53,544 bases of DNA from Planctomycetota bacterium (GTDB taxonomy: Bacteria; Planctomycetota; Planctomycetia; JALXBF01). Under the pieces are notes generated by a model. That model saw nothing but the letters and a program-made list of their open reading frames with translations. It searched no databases and had not been told where the DNA came from. Below are positions 42,787 to 52,260 of this stretch, in pieces (the first letter of the stretch is position 1; each line of letters begins with the position of its first letter). Location of the stretch: positions 1-53,544 of the forward strand of contig JALXBF010000114.1 in assembly GCA_026991575.1 (NCBI GenBank). Reading direction: 5' to 3'. Position numbers and translations under genes: made by a program.

Positions 42787-45072
42787 CTACGCGGAACGGG
42801 GTTCTTCGCTGGACGCAGCTGCAGTTGCCGCTGTATAGCCTTGCACAGCCTGAACCGAAGCTTTTAGCCGTCGCCACCCTCGGTCACATAGGTCCAGCAG
42901 GTCGAGCAGCAGGACCAGGTCTCCGGCCAGCGCTGCGACCATGGCCACGCTGGCGAGCAGACCAAAATGATACAACGGTTTGAACGGCGAACTCAGGAAC
43001 AGGGCAAAACCGACCACTAGGACAAGGCTGGTTAGCACGATCGGTCGACCAGTTGCCACGAGTGCTTCCCGGCGCGCCGCGAGCGGTTCCAGGCCACGGC
43101 GGCGGTGATGGTGGTAGTGGGCAAGCAGGTGAATGGTATCGCTCAGGGCGATGCCCAATGCGATCGTGGCTACCATGGCCGTGCCGGAATCCAACGGCAG
43201 ATCGACCCACCCCATCAGCCCGAACACGAGCGCGACCGGGAAAACGTTTGGCAGGAACGCCGCGGCCGACAACGGTACGGACCGGAACAAGACCAGGCAG
43301 ACGATGCCGATCACAACGGCGGCCGTGGCAAGGCCGCGGATCAGCCCCAGCACGAGCCCTTCGGACAGGACTGCAATCTGCGCAACATTGCCCGCCACGA
43401 TGCAACGGAATCGATCGGTAGGGAGCAGACCCCGGACGTGATCGACCAGGTCGCGAAAGCCGTTTTCGTCACTACGGCACATGAGAGTCACGCGCACTGC
43501 TTGCTGTCCCATGCGGTCGACAAGCCATCCGCTGAACACGGACTGGAATGCCTGGAAGCGGCGCAGGTTTCTGAGTGTGAAGCCACCGGCTGCCTCGGCC
43601 AGCCCGATTGAGGAGACGACCTTCAGAATCTGCGGGTGCTCCAGCTTCTGCAGCAAGTCGCGCACGGCGCGAATGTCGTCAGCGTCCCTGTGGCCGTCGC
43701 GCGGAACCAGGCACAGCTCGAGGCTGTAGATGCCGAAGCCGTGGCGGTCCAGATGATCCAGCGCGCGGGCGATCGGGTCGTCCGCGTGCACGAAGCTGAA
43801 TGGATCGGTGCTGACTCGGATCCTGGTGGCACCCAGGAAGCAGAGGGCAAAGCCGGCCACAAACGCCGCAAACCACCACCCGCGACGCCGGGTCACCGTG
43901 ATCAGATGCAGACGGAGCGTCCTGGTCGTGAGCAGGCGCGCAGACCGCGCCCCTGGAACGGGCAGCAGAGCCCAGACCGCAAAGGCAGCGACCACGGCGA
44001 GCATTGCCCCGATGGCCAGCATCGCGCCGAGCTGCCGGATCGGTTGTAACTCATTGAAAAGAAGCATGGCAAAGCCTGCGGAGGCTGTCACGGCGGCTCC
44101 GAGACAGGGCAACGCAACCAGGTTGGCGAACTCCGCCACGCGCTCGCTGTGTTCCAGGTGATCGAAGCTGGGGCTGTGATGACAGATGTGGATTGTGGTG
44201 ACCAGGACGAGAATGACAACTAAAGCTGGGCCGGCCATCGTGACGACATCCAGCGGCCAGCCCAGCAGCGCAGCCAGTGCCAGTAGCACGCTGGTTGCCC
44301 AGCCCGCTGCCAAGGTGCACAGAAGCGGTGCTCGGAGCGTGCGGTAGACCACGTAGAGGCTGACGAGCGTCACCAGCCACGACGCGGGGAGGGTCGTTGC
44401 GAGCACTTCGCGCGCCATCTGCTCCAGGCGGTGTTGCACTACAATCCCCCCGACAAGAAACGTTTCGATCTCCTCGGGCACCAACTCTGCCAGCGCGCGC
44501 CGAACTCCGGCCACGACCTGACGCCGCCTCTGGTCCCGCTCACCGGCCGGGAATTCCGCCAGCTCCACGTAGCTGACCAGCGTGCGACCGCAGCGATCGA
44601 AGAGGGCCCCAAGATAGAGGCCGTAGCGGTCCTGATCGGCGAGAAGCTGCGTTAGCGGAGTCAGCTCGACCTGGTCGGTTACCAACGACAGGTCATAGAC
44701 TCGGCGGACGCCGTCGATGGCAAGCAACGCCGCACGCAGCCGCCTCAGTAGGTAGATGTCCTCGTCTCGGACCGGCCGGGAGAAGTGGAGCGCAATGGCT
44801 AGCGTGTCGCCAACCGGGAAATGGCGGGCGAACTCGTCCCAGGCTGCCTGCAAACTTGCCGGCGTCCAACGCTCGGGTGAGTCGTTCACCTCCAGGGTCG
44901 CGATCAGCGCAAGCGACGTGGCGAACGTGACGGCTAGAAAGGCCACCAAGCCTAGGCGGTGGTGCAACAGACACTGGAGCACAGCCACCAGTGCTGCGCC
45001 CGAGCCATACCGCTGGGCCACCGTACGCTTCGCCGCTCCCACTGATGCTATCCCCAGTTGCCGAACTCGCAC
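42787..45072 (-). CDS. RND/MMPL-family exporter
   Basis: The 761-residue protein follows RND architecture in two repeats: one membrane helix near the N-terminus, a large external domain (about 70-250), a bundle of five to six helices, then a second external domain and a second bundle. The Asp/Ser-rich helix segments (GIALSDTIHLLAHYHHH) resemble the proton-relay helix of hopanoid- or MMPL-type RND exporters, and GPALVVILVLVTTIHICHH is the equivalent in the first half. Such proteins export lipids or hydrophobic compounds. The GTG at 45072 has a poor ribosome site; a GTG further in (near 45021) may be the true start. It is divergent from the NamZ-like gene. Confidence 0.8.
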   Translation of the reverse strand: MRVRQLGIASVGAAKRTVAQRYGSGAALVAVLQCLLHHRLGLVAFLAVTFATSLALIATLEVNDSPERWTPASLQAAWDEFARHFPVGDTLAIALHFSRPVRDEDIYLLRRLRAALLAIDGVRRVYDLSLVTDQVELTPLTQLLADQDRYGLYLGALFDRCGRTLVSYVELAEFPAGERDQRRRQVVAGVRRALAELVPEEIETFLVGGIVVQHRLEQMAREVLATTLPASWLVTLVSLYVVYRTLRAPLLCTLAAGWATSVLLALAALLGWPLDVVTMAGPALVVILVLVTTIHICHHSPSFDHLEHSERVAEFANLVALPCLGAAVTASAGFAMLLFNELQPIRQLGAMLAIGAMLAVVAAFAVWALLPVPGARSARLLTTRTLRLHLITVTRRRGWWFAAFVAGFALCFLGATRIRVSTDPFSFVHADDPIARALDHLDRHGFGIYSLELCLVPRDGHRDADDIRAVRDLLQKLEHPQILKVVSSIGLAEAAGGFTLRNLRRFQAFQSVFSGWLVDRMGQQAVRVTLMCRSDENGFRDLVDHVRGLLPTDRFRCIVAGNVAQIAVLSEGLVLGLIRGLATAAVVIGIVCLVLFRSVPLSAAAFLPNVFPVALVFGLMGWVDLPLDSGTAMVATIALGIALSDTIHLLAHYHHHRRRGLEPLAARREALVATGRPIVLTSLVLVVGFALFLSSPFKPLYHFGLLASVAMVAALAGDLVLLLDLLDLCDRGWRRLKASVQAVQGYTAATAAASSEEPRSA

Positions 45073-45170
45073 TCCTAGAGTGTTCGTCCGTGACGGTCTA
45101 TTCTAGGGTACGGTCCCCTGGAAGGCGTCTTCGCCCGTTGGACCTCCCCCCGCGCGACGGAGCTGTGACG

Positions 45171-46343
45171 ATGACCCTCTTCGGTGTTGAACAGTTGCTG
45201 GCCGAACCGAAGCGCTGGATCAGGCCAGGATGCCGTTATGGCTTGGTGTGCAACCAGGCCTCGGTGACCCACGAGCTTGAACACAGCCGGATCGTCCTGC
45301 GCAGACTCCTTGGTGATCGCCTGGTCCGCTTGTTCTCGCCGCAGCATGGCTTCTTTGCCGAGGAGCAGGACAATATGATCGAGTCGCCGCACAGGACCGA
45401 TCCGGTCACCGGGCTGCAGGTCTACAGCCTCTACAGCGAGACACGTCGCCCTACTGCCGAGATGCTCGAGGGGCTGGACGTCCTGCTGGTCGATCTCCAG
45501 GACGTCGGGACCCGGGTCTATACCTTCGTTTCAACGCTGATCGAATGCATGTTTGCTTGTGCCGACGCTGGCATCCAATTGTGTGTGCTTGACCGGCCGA
45601 ACCCGATCGGGCGAGCATGCGAAGGGCCGGTTCTGGCAGATGCCTACCGCTCCTTTGTCGGTTACCTACCGGTGCCGCTGCGGCATGGCATGACGATCGG
45701 CGAGCTGGCTTTGATGGCCAGGGACCATTTTCACTTGAACGTCTCCGTAGCGGTCGTTCCACTCGCCGGCTGGCATGGTCAGGACTGGTGGCAGGCACCG
45801 TGGCCGTGGGTCCTGCCTTCGCCGAACCTTCCCACGCCCGAAAGCTGCCTGTGCTATGCGGGAACCGTGTTGCTTGAGGGCACCTGCCTGTCGGAGGGCC
45901 GCGGGACGACGAAGCCGTTCGAGATCATCGGGGCACCGTTCGTGGATCCATACGCGTTGATCGACGCGGTCGGGGGGCCCAGACAGCCCGGTTGCACGCT
46001 GCGAGCTCACTACTTCGTGCCGACCTTCAACAAGTGGGCCGGCCGTCGCTGCGGCGGGCTGCAAATCCACGTTCTCCACCGCGACCGCTTTCGGCCGTTT
46101 GAGCTAACGGTGCGGCTGCTGGACGCCGTGCGAACGCTGTGGCCCGATGAGTTTGCTTGGGCCAGCCCCCCGTACGAATACGACTATGAGCGTCAGCCCA
46201 TCGATCTGATCGCCGGAACCGATCGCCTACGGCATGCACTTGAAGCGGGCACCACCGACGCACTGCTGAGCGAACTGACGACGGAGAATGACGCTTTTCG
46301 GGCACGGCGAGCCCACTATGAGCTCTACTCTCCGTCGTGTTAG
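45171..46343 (+). CDS. DUF1343 / NamZ-like exo-beta-N-acetylmuramidase
   Basis: The ATG at 45171 (GGAG 8 bases upstream) gives 390 residues. The family signature is clear: YGLVCNQASVTH, FSPQHGFFAEEQDNM, SLYSETRRPTAEML, LLVDLQDVGTRVYTFVSTLIECM, CVLDRPNPIG and EGTCLSEGRGTTKPFEIIGAPF. DUF1343 enzymes of the NamZ type remove terminal N-acetylmuramic acid from peptidoglycan fragments. There is no signal peptide, so it may work in the cytoplasm during cell-wall recycling, although many relatives are exported. Its substrate in Planctomycetes is not established to my knowledge. Confidence 0.9.
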   Translation: MTLFGVEQLLAEPKRWIRPGCRYGLVCNQASVTHELEHSRIVLRRLLGDRLVRLFSPQHGFFAEEQDNMIESPHRTDPVTGLQVYSLYSETRRPTAEMLEGLDVLLVDLQDVGTRVYTFVSTLIECMFACADAGIQLCVLDRPNPIGRACEGPVLADAYRSFVGYLPVPLRHGMTIGELALMARDHFHLNVSVAVVPLAGWHGQDWWQAPWPWVLPSPNLPTPESCLCYAGTVLLEGTCLSEGRGTTKPFEIIGAPFVDPYALIDAVGGPRQPGCTLRAHYFVPTFNKWAGRRCGGLQIHVLHRDRFRPFELTVRLLDAVRTLWPDEFAWASPPYEYDYERQPIDLIAGTDRLRHALEAGTTDALLSELTTENDAFRARRAHYELYSPSC

Positions 46344-46482
46344 CCAACGCCATGCCCGCATGCTGGGATGTAGCCTGCCGTAGGGCGTCGGCACGGTCAT
46401 CGCCGTCCGGCAGCGACGGGGACCAACGGCCGGCATGCCACCCGAAGCGACGGGCTGCTTTCCGGGCTACGTGCGACACGGC

Positions 46483-46501
46483 CCTGGCTGAAGGGGCCAG
46501 G
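46483..46501 (+). terminator. Hairpin between convergent NamZ-like and secreted hypothetical genes
   Basis: CCTGGC (46483-46488) and GCCAGG (46496-46501) form a six-base stem around a seven-base loop, with no T-run. It lies in the 164-base gap between convergent genes. Confidence 0.3.
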
Positions 46502-46507
46502 CTGGAG

Positions 46508-47338
46508 CTACGGCTGACGCCGCGCGACAGGCAATTGGATGTTCTGACGCAGACGCCCCGTAACCGTCATGCGGCTATCGTCACCGGCGAACCCAGTAAC
46601 CTCGTCCCGGATCGCATAGTCCGTACCGATGATCCGTCCCGCTGATAGATCAAACGATACCGTCCCACTGAGCCGGAACTGAGCCACTAGCGACCGAGTG
46701 CGAGCGTCCACTGCATCGGCCAGCTCAGTCCGCACTGCGATCTGGGCCAGGTTACCCGTGACCGCCTTCAGCGTGCACTGCTGGCGAAACTTGACGGTGT
46801 TTCCAGACCCGGCCGACAAGGGCAGCGGCATAGAGAACTCGTGTATCCAGCTGTCACCCACTGTGACGGACCGATCAGGCAGACGCACGAAGAACAGTTG
46901 CACGTTAATCGCCGCTCCCTGGACGTCGGGCTGGAGCCGCTGCCAGTCGACAATCTCACCGGTGGGCGCGATGGTGAAGCGGGCAAGCGGCTTACCAACC
47001 AGTTTGGCCAGCGGGTGCTGGGTGTCCTTGGACGAATCGATCATGATCTCGTTGCCGCTGGGCAACTTCGCATGGATGCGAATGTCCTGGACACGTAGGA
47101 CAAGGGTGGCCGCAGTGCCGGTTGCCTGTTCGACGTGCAGTTGCCAGGTGCTACGCGACTCACTCGTGTACTGCTGCTGTTTGCCGCCGGCTGTCTGGTC
47201 AACCTTCAGTTCGTGTTCGATGCGGTAACGGTAGCTATCGCCCGGGGCGAACCGGTAGCGGAGCGTGACGGACTCCTGAGCAAGGGCTAGTGTAGGAAGA
47301 GCAAGAACAATGGCAAGAAGCAGTCGCAGTGGGCTCAC
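46508..47338 (-). CDS. Secreted hypothetical protein (DUF6263-like)
   Basis: The 276-residue protein begins at a GTG preceded by AGGAGG and has a signal peptide (SPLRLLLAIVLALPTLALAQ). The rest is beta-rich with LRYRFAPGDSYRYRIEHEL, a central LARFTIAPTGEIVDWQ, and VGDSWIHEF; this layout recalls DUF6263-type lipoprotein-like domains common in Planctomycetes and Bacteroidetes. No catalytic motif is visible. Its role is unknown; an outer-membrane or periplasmic binding function is a guess. It is the first gene of a minus-strand pair, if the small gene at 47395-47814, 56 bases upstream, is cotranscribed. Confidence 0.7.
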   Translation of the reverse strand: MSPLRLLLAIVLALPTLALAQESVTLRYRFAPGDSYRYRIEHELKVDQTAGGKQQQYTSESRSTWQLHVEQATGTAATLVLRVQDIRIHAKLPSGNEIMIDSSKDTQHPLAKLVGKPLARFTIAPTGEIVDWQRLQPDVQGAAINVQLFFVRLPDRSVTVGDSWIHEFSMPLPLSAGSGNTVKFRQQCTLKAVTGNLAQIAVRTELADAVDARTRSLVAQFRLSGTVSFDLSAGRIIGTDYAIRDEVTGFAGDDSRMTVTGRLRQNIQLPVARRQP

Positions 47339-47394
47339 GGTCGGCCTCCTTTCCTGTTCGGGCAGGGACCTCAGTGCATTGCAGATGCGTTCCG

Positions 47395-47814
47395 TCAGGA
47401 AACCGGTGCGTTCGCGTAACTGGCAACAGGGGGAAAGCGCCAGGCGTTGACGTCGACGACGGCCAGGATCGCGAACAATTCGTTCCGTGGCAGGTTGCGG
47501 TCTTGGGCTCGGATGAGAATGTCCAGATTCTCGGCGCCGGTCTGGAGCTGTTCGATCAGCCAGTCGACCAGCTCAGGTTGCACGGGGCGGAGCCGTTCGG
47601 CAACACCGAAGCACTCGTCGCCGAACTCCGTGTAGTACTTCATGCCTAAGACGTGTTCCACCATCCGTGCTCGCACGAAACCGCGCCAGTACTTCTGGAA
47701 CCATTCATCGATCGCGGCGGGACCGGCGTCGTAGCCAAGCTTTTCGCTGACGATCCACTTGTACCGGTCTGCCTCGGCGTACGCCGCGCCCATCAAGCTT
47801 TCAGGCATGGCCAT
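47395..47814 (-). CDS. Conserved-looking hypothetical protein
   Basis: From the ATG at 47814 the product has 139 residues. I do not recognise the family. The sequence is soluble, mostly helical, with a well-ordered core (DRYKWIVSEKLGYD, DEWFQKYWRGFVRARMVEHVLG) that has the balanced, aromatic-rich composition of a real protein, unlike the alternative frames in this area. There is no signal peptide, metal site or membrane helix. It precedes the secreted hypothetical gene by 56 bases on the same strand. Confidence 0.6.
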   Translation of the reverse strand: MAMPESLMGAAYAEADRYKWIVSEKLGYDAGPAAIDEWFQKYWRGFVRARMVEHVLGMKYYTEFGDECFGVAERLRPVQPELVDWLIEQLQTGAENLDILIRAQDRNLPRNELFAILAVVDVNAWRFPPVASYANAPVS

Positions 47815-48449
47815 GGGCCACCGGCTCCCATCTTCTGCATCGCAACCCTGCACCCGTTCACCTGGAGCTCCCGCAGATTACAACCATGCTAACCACAGGG
47901 GGACGATCTGGCAACACCAGTTCGCATCGATCCGCCCCAGCTCTACCGCATCCCAGCTAGCCCGGGGGAATTCCCGCCACGACTCCCCGCGACTCGCCCG
48001 GCAACCGGCGTGCAGCAGCGGCAACTGCCTTGCCACCGCGAAGGCTTCTCCCGGTGCCATTCTCCGGCAAGCTGGTTCGACCGGTGAGTCAGAAACGTCA
48101 CGCGGAGTGTCGACGGTGCGGTCGTTGGCGGGCAGAAAGCTGTGCTCGGGATGCTACTGGCCGCACCGCCAGAGCCGGAAAGCTCCTAAGCCAGCGCAGG
48201 CAGTCGGCCCACAGCTGACGCGCGGGCTTCATACCAGGCACCCGGAACGGTACCCGGACCGCGACCCAGCGGCGGTCCGGATCAGCTCCGCGCCCGCGAC
48301 GATCTTGAACACGTCACCTTGGCCGACCGGGACGGTCGACCGTACGGCGTTTGTCAGGCGGTTCGGCCCGATCAGGGCAATCCAGTCAGGGCAGTCGCGG
48401 TGGGGGGCTGCATACGATTAAGGGCTGGCAGACACGGAGGAGAAAGACC
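47815..48449. other. Divergent intergenic region, 0.6 kb
   Basis: No gene is seen. It contains a 12-base perfect palindrome, ACGGTCGACCGT, at 48332-48343, a possible protein-binding site about 100 bases before the M3 peptidase gene. The ribosome site of that gene (GGAGG, 48436-48440) is at the right end. Confidence 0.5.
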
Positions 48450-50168
48450 ATGGCGCTGACGCCCGACGCTCTCCAAAAGGAATTCCCGCCTCGGTTCGTC
48501 CGAGCCGACGACGATTTCGGCAACTGGGACCGGATCGAGCCCTACTACAGCTCACTGGCTCAACGACCCATCAACTCTGTAAAGCAGCTCGAGCAATGGC
48601 TCGAAGACTGGTCCGAACTGGAAGCTTACATCTCCGAAGAAGGTGCACGCCGGTACATTGAGATGACTTGCCACACGGATGACGAGACGAAGCGGAAGCG
48701 TTACCTGGAATTCGCCGAGAGAATCGAACCGGCCGCCAAAGAGGCTGCTCACCGGCTCAAGAGCCGCTACGTTACGCTCAGCCAGCGCGGTCAGCTGCCC
48801 CGGCCGCGGTACGAGGTCCTGGACCGGCTTGTACAGCGCGATGTCGAGCTGTTCCGTGAGGAGAACATTCCGCTGGAAGTACGCGAAGAGCAGCTCGGCA
48901 CCGAATACCGGCACATCTGCGGCAACATGACCGTCGTCTACCGTGGGAAGGAACACACGCTCCAACAGATGGCTCGATACCTGGAAGAGCCCGATCGGGC
49001 TGTGCGCGAGGAGGCCTGGCGGCTCGTCGCTGAGCGACGATTGCAAGAGCGGGAACGGTTCGACGAGCTGTTCGACCAGCTCCTTGACCTGCGGCACCAG
49101 ATCGCTCGGAACGCCGGCTTCGATAGTTACGTCCAGTTCCGTTTCAAGCAGCTTGGCCGCTTCGACTACACGCCCGAAGACTGCTTCCGGTTCCATCAGG
49201 CAGTCGAACACGCAGTCCTGCCGCTGTTGCGGAAGCTGCAGGAAGACCGCCGACGGCGGCTTGGCGTCGATCGGTTGCGTCCCTGGGACCTGGCCGTTGA
49301 TCCCGACGGCAAGCCCCCGCTACGGCCGTTTGAGACTGGGGCCGAGCTAGCGGAGAAGACGGTTCGAGTCTTTCGCCGATTGGATCCGGTGCTCGGTGAG
49401 ATCTTCGACGCCATCCGTCACCGTGGGCTGTTGGACCTGGAATCGCGTAAGGGCAAAGCGCCTGGGGGCTACCAACAAACGCTGAACGCCTCGCGGCTGC
49501 CGTTCATCTTCATGAATGCAGCCGGGCTCGACCGCGACGTCACCACGCTGCTTCATGAGGCCGGCCATGCGTTCCACACGGTTGCCTGTCGGGAGGATCC
49601 CATCCTGGCGTATCGGCATGCCCCAATGGAGTTTTGCGAAGTGGCGTCCATGAGTATGGAACTCCTGGCAGAGCCGATGCTGGATGAGTTCTATGGTCCG
49701 GAGGACCTGGCCCGTCGGACGCGCCGGCATCTGGAAGGCATCGTCAGCATTCTGGCATGGATCGCACAGATCGACGCGTTCCAGCACTGGCTGTACACCC
49801 ATCCGGGCCACTCGCACCAGCAGCGCGTTGCGGCCTGGTTAGAGCTGGATGAGCGGTTTGGTCCCGGCATTGACTGGACCGGTCTTGAGGATGTCCGCCG
49901 GCACTACTGGCAACGCCAGCTTCACTTGTTCGAGCATCCGTTCTACTACATCGAGTACGGTATCGCCCAGATCGGTGCGCTCGGCCTGTGGCGACAGGCC
50001 AAGGAGGATGCCTCCGCTGCGCTGGCTCGGTACAAGCAGGCGCTGGAGCTGGGAGGGTCGCGGCCGCTACCGGAACTGTTTGCCGCGGCCGGACTAGCGT
50101 TCGAGTTCACGGAGCATGCGCTGGCACCGCTGATGGAGCAGGTCGAAGCCGCGTTGCAGCCGGAGTGA
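48450..50168 (+). CDS. M3-family oligoendopeptidase (PepF/thimet type)
   Basis: The ATG at 48450 (GGAGG 9 bases upstream) gives 572 residues, normal for PepF-like M3 peptidases. The zinc site is H369-E370-A-G-H373 in TLLHEAGHAFH with the third ligand Glu397 in FCEVASMSMELL. The N-terminal helical region (EQWLEDWSELEAYISEEGARRYI) and the C-terminal LYTHPGHSHQQR and HLFEHPFYYIEYGIAQIGAL segments are typical. The enzyme cuts short peptides in the cytoplasm, and no signal peptide is present. A homologous group in Planctomycetes is common. No neighbours suggest a special substrate. Confidence 0.92.
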   Translation: MALTPDALQKEFPPRFVRADDDFGNWDRIEPYYSSLAQRPINSVKQLEQWLEDWSELEAYISEEGARRYIEMTCHTDDETKRKRYLEFAERIEPAAKEAAHRLKSRYVTLSQRGQLPRPRYEVLDRLVQRDVELFREENIPLEVREEQLGTEYRHICGNMTVVYRGKEHTLQQMARYLEEPDRAVREEAWRLVAERRLQERERFDELFDQLLDLRHQIARNAGFDSYVQFRFKQLGRFDYTPEDCFRFHQAVEHAVLPLLRKLQEDRRRRLGVDRLRPWDLAVDPDGKPPLRPFETGAELAEKTVRVFRRLDPVLGEIFDAIRHRGLLDLESRKGKAPGGYQQTLNASRLPFIFMNAAGLDRDVTTLLHEAGHAFHTVACREDPILAYRHAPMEFCEVASMSMELLAEPMLDEFYGPEDLARRTRRHLEGIVSILAWIAQIDAFQHWLYTHPGHSHQQRVAAWLELDERFGPGIDWTGLEDVRRHYWQRQLHLFEHPFYYIEYGIAQIGALGLWRQAKEDASAALARYKQALELGGSRPLPELFAAAGLAFEFTEHALAPLMEQVEAALQPE

Positions 50169-50501
50169 AACGATCCGCAACATCGAGCAGTAAGCGCCCC
50201 CTTGTTCCACAGGACGCTGGCTACCCGTCACCTCGCCTCGACCGGACAATGCCGCGCGATCAACGCCGGTGTACGCCCACTGGGTTCGATCGGACGAAAA
50301 CTACGTACACGCGGTCGCGTCGACCCGCCGGTGCGCATGAACGGGAACGGTCATAGACGCTAAGCCATGGCGTGACCACAACAGGGAATCACGCCCACTG
50401 TGGTCGCGCGATCGAGGGCGATCGTGCACAGGGGCGGCCGGGGGTCCTTTGTGCGTCTCCTATGATGATAATGCAGCGAGCAGACTGGTGCGGCCCCCGA
50501 G
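50169..50501. other. Intergenic region with an inverted repeat before the diadenylate cyclase gene
   Basis: GACCACA (50374-50380) and TGTGGTC (50399-50405) form a seven-base inverted repeat with an 18-base spacer, extended by CG/CG after one mismatch. It may be a terminator for the M3 gene or an operator. TATGAT near 50461 is a possible -10 box. No gene is seen. Confidence 0.5.
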
Positions 50502-51548
50502 ATGGCAGATCCGCGGATCAAACAACAACTTGTCAAGCTGCTGGAAGCAGCCGGCATGATCGCCAACTCGGTCCGCGCCCGGGCCGTGGTGGTCCTGAGC
50601 CAGGGCGAGTTGGACTGGAAGGCCGTGCGCGAGCACTTCCCTTCGGACGTCCTCCTGCTAGTGGCCTGCCCGAGCACCAGGCTGCCCGGCAGACCGGATT
50701 CAGAGGACGGCTCATTCGAACGGTACCGTATCCGCTGGGTGCAGATGGAGGACGTCGACCTTCCCGTCGAAGAGCAGATCACATCAACGCTGCTAGAAGC
50801 CGTAGCCAATGAGTTCGTCCAGAGCGGTGACACTGTGGTGATCCTGTACGCCGCATTCAACCCCGATGACATCGATACGCTAAGCGTGGTGCGACTTAGC
50901 GAGCGGCTCCAGCGGTTCACGGCCCGCGACCTGGAACGACTTGAAACCAGTGTTCCTATTTCGACGATCGGCCTAGTCATCGACCTGGCGTTGGAGATCG
51001 CTCGCGAAGGTCGCGAAGGGAAGGCAGTGGGCACGATGTTCGTGGTGGGCGATGTGGACAACGTCCGCCAGTTCAGCAAACCGATGGGACTCGACCCGTT
51101 TGCGAAAGTGCCCAAGCGGGAACGGAACATCAAAGACCGGCGGGTGCGGGAGGACGTTAAGGAATTAGCCCAGCTGGACGGTGCATTCATCATCGACAAC
51201 GAGGGCCACGTCGTCGCGTCCCGTCAGTGGATCTCTGCGCCTGCGGAGCGGCTGACGCTCAGCAAGGGCCTCGGTTCACGCCACTGGGCTGCCGCTGCCA
51301 TCTCCAAAGCGACCAAAGCGCTGGCGATTACCGTCAGCCAGTCGACCGGCACGGTGCGCGTTTTCCAGGATGGTGAGGTGGTGCTGAGGTTGGAGCCGAC
51401 CAAACGGCGTGTGCTGAAGTGGCAGGAGTTCGAGTACGAGCCGCCGCTGGAGCGACTGCGACCCCACGAACAGCCACGCCCGTCGACCCGCGGCCGAGAC
51501 CGAACCGAGTCGGCGATTCGGTCCCGCACTTCAAGGCGCAGCGGTTGA
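50502..51548 (+). CDS. DisA_N-domain diadenylate cyclase-like protein
   Basis: The 348-residue protein carries a C-terminal DAC domain with LDGAFIIDNEG (Asp226-Gly227-Ala228) and GSRHWAAAAIS (Arg260-His261), the two catalytic motifs that bind ATP and make cyclic di-AMP. The first 200 residues are an alpha/beta region that I recall in planctomycete relatives but cannot name (IGLVIDLALEIAREGREGKAVGTMFVVGD is near its end). The second motif reads RHW rather than RHR, which may lower or change activity. There are no membrane helices, unlike CdaA. The last 35 residues are Arg/Pro-rich and probably disordered. It would control c-di-AMP, and so osmolyte and potassium homeostasis. Confidence 0.85.
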   Translation: MADPRIKQQLVKLLEAAGMIANSVRARAVVVLSQGELDWKAVREHFPSDVLLLVACPSTRLPGRPDSEDGSFERYRIRWVQMEDVDLPVEEQITSTLLEAVANEFVQSGDTVVILYAAFNPDDIDTLSVVRLSERLQRFTARDLERLETSVPISTIGLVIDLALEIAREGREGKAVGTMFVVGDVDNVRQFSKPMGLDPFAKVPKRERNIKDRRVREDVKELAQLDGAFIIDNEGHVVASRQWISAPAERLTLSKGLGSRHWAAAAISKATKALAITVSQSTGTVRVFQDGEVVLRLEPTKRRVLKWQEFEYEPPLERLRPHEQPRPSTRGRDRTESAIRSRTSRRSG

Positions 51549-52260
51549 CCTGCTCGGGAATCCATTGGGCCTCTGGGGATAAGCCATAAACCATTCGCAG
51601 ACGCCGTAGCCGACGGCTCGCAAAAGTAACGCGCGACACGCCTGGGATAATGACTTGGAATCATGGGCGAGCGGAGGGTCTCTCTAGCCCGCACGGGCAA
51701 TGTTGGTCGCGCGGCGCCGGCGGCGCTGACCAGTGCTCTTCATCGTTCCTTTGCCTGTACCGTGTGCGGCTATGTCCTGACCGCGGCACGGTCCGGCTGC
51801 CCAAGATGTTCCAACGTGGAAATAAGCGCGCCGGGGAGGGGCCAGACCCGCTACCTGGCGTGGGCAGGGAAACCATGCCCGCGATGGCTCGGATGCCGAT
51901 GGCCGAGTGTGTACGCCGATGCGGTGAGGGGCTGCCCGGCCGTCGGGAACACGAAACAGAACGAGACAGCAACGGCGCGATGCGGGTGTTGTTCTGTCTG
52001 GCTTGTGTCAAGACCGTAGCCCCCGGCCGACGGCCCAAAGGGACTGCGCAACGTCGAGTGCGCAGGCACGCTACGTGGGCGCGCAGCCGGGCAGCGCGGT
52101 TCATTGCCCCTGTCTGCAGCTAGCGCGCTGGCCGGCGGTCGGACACTAGGCGCGTGCCCAGGGCCGGCAGTGCACCGTACTATAGCTTGATCGAACACAG
52201 CGGCAGGTTACTTCCTGAACCGCGCATGCTGCCTATCGTGAACCGCACACCAGCCGACTC
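51549..52260. other. Intergenic region of 0.7 kb with one doubtful small gene
   Basis: Apart from the doubtful zinc-ribbon frame at 51663-52019, nothing is recognised. No repeats, RNA genes or clear promoters were seen. Confidence 0.45.
51663..52019 (+). CDS. Doubtful small protein with rubredoxin-like zinc ribbon
   Basis: This 118-codon frame has a segment FACTVCGYVLTAARSGCPRC (residues 29-48) with two CxxC pairs and the CGYV knuckle of rubredoxin-like domains. The remaining sequence is low in structure and could be non-coding. No ribosome site precedes the ATG. It is listed because the spaced cysteine knuckle is unlikely in random G+C-rich sequence, but it may be chance or the remnant of a gene. 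Confidence 0.3.
   Translation: MGERRVSLARTGNVGRAAPAALTSALHRSFACTVCGYVLTAARSGCPRCSNVEISAPGRGQTRYLAWAGKPCPRWLGCRWPSVYADAVRGCPAVGNTKQNETATARCGCCSVWLVSRP

Noticed and set aside
50280-50300. GGGTTCGATC resembling a tRNA T-loop
   Set aside because: No acceptor stem, D-arm or anticodon arm can be built around it.
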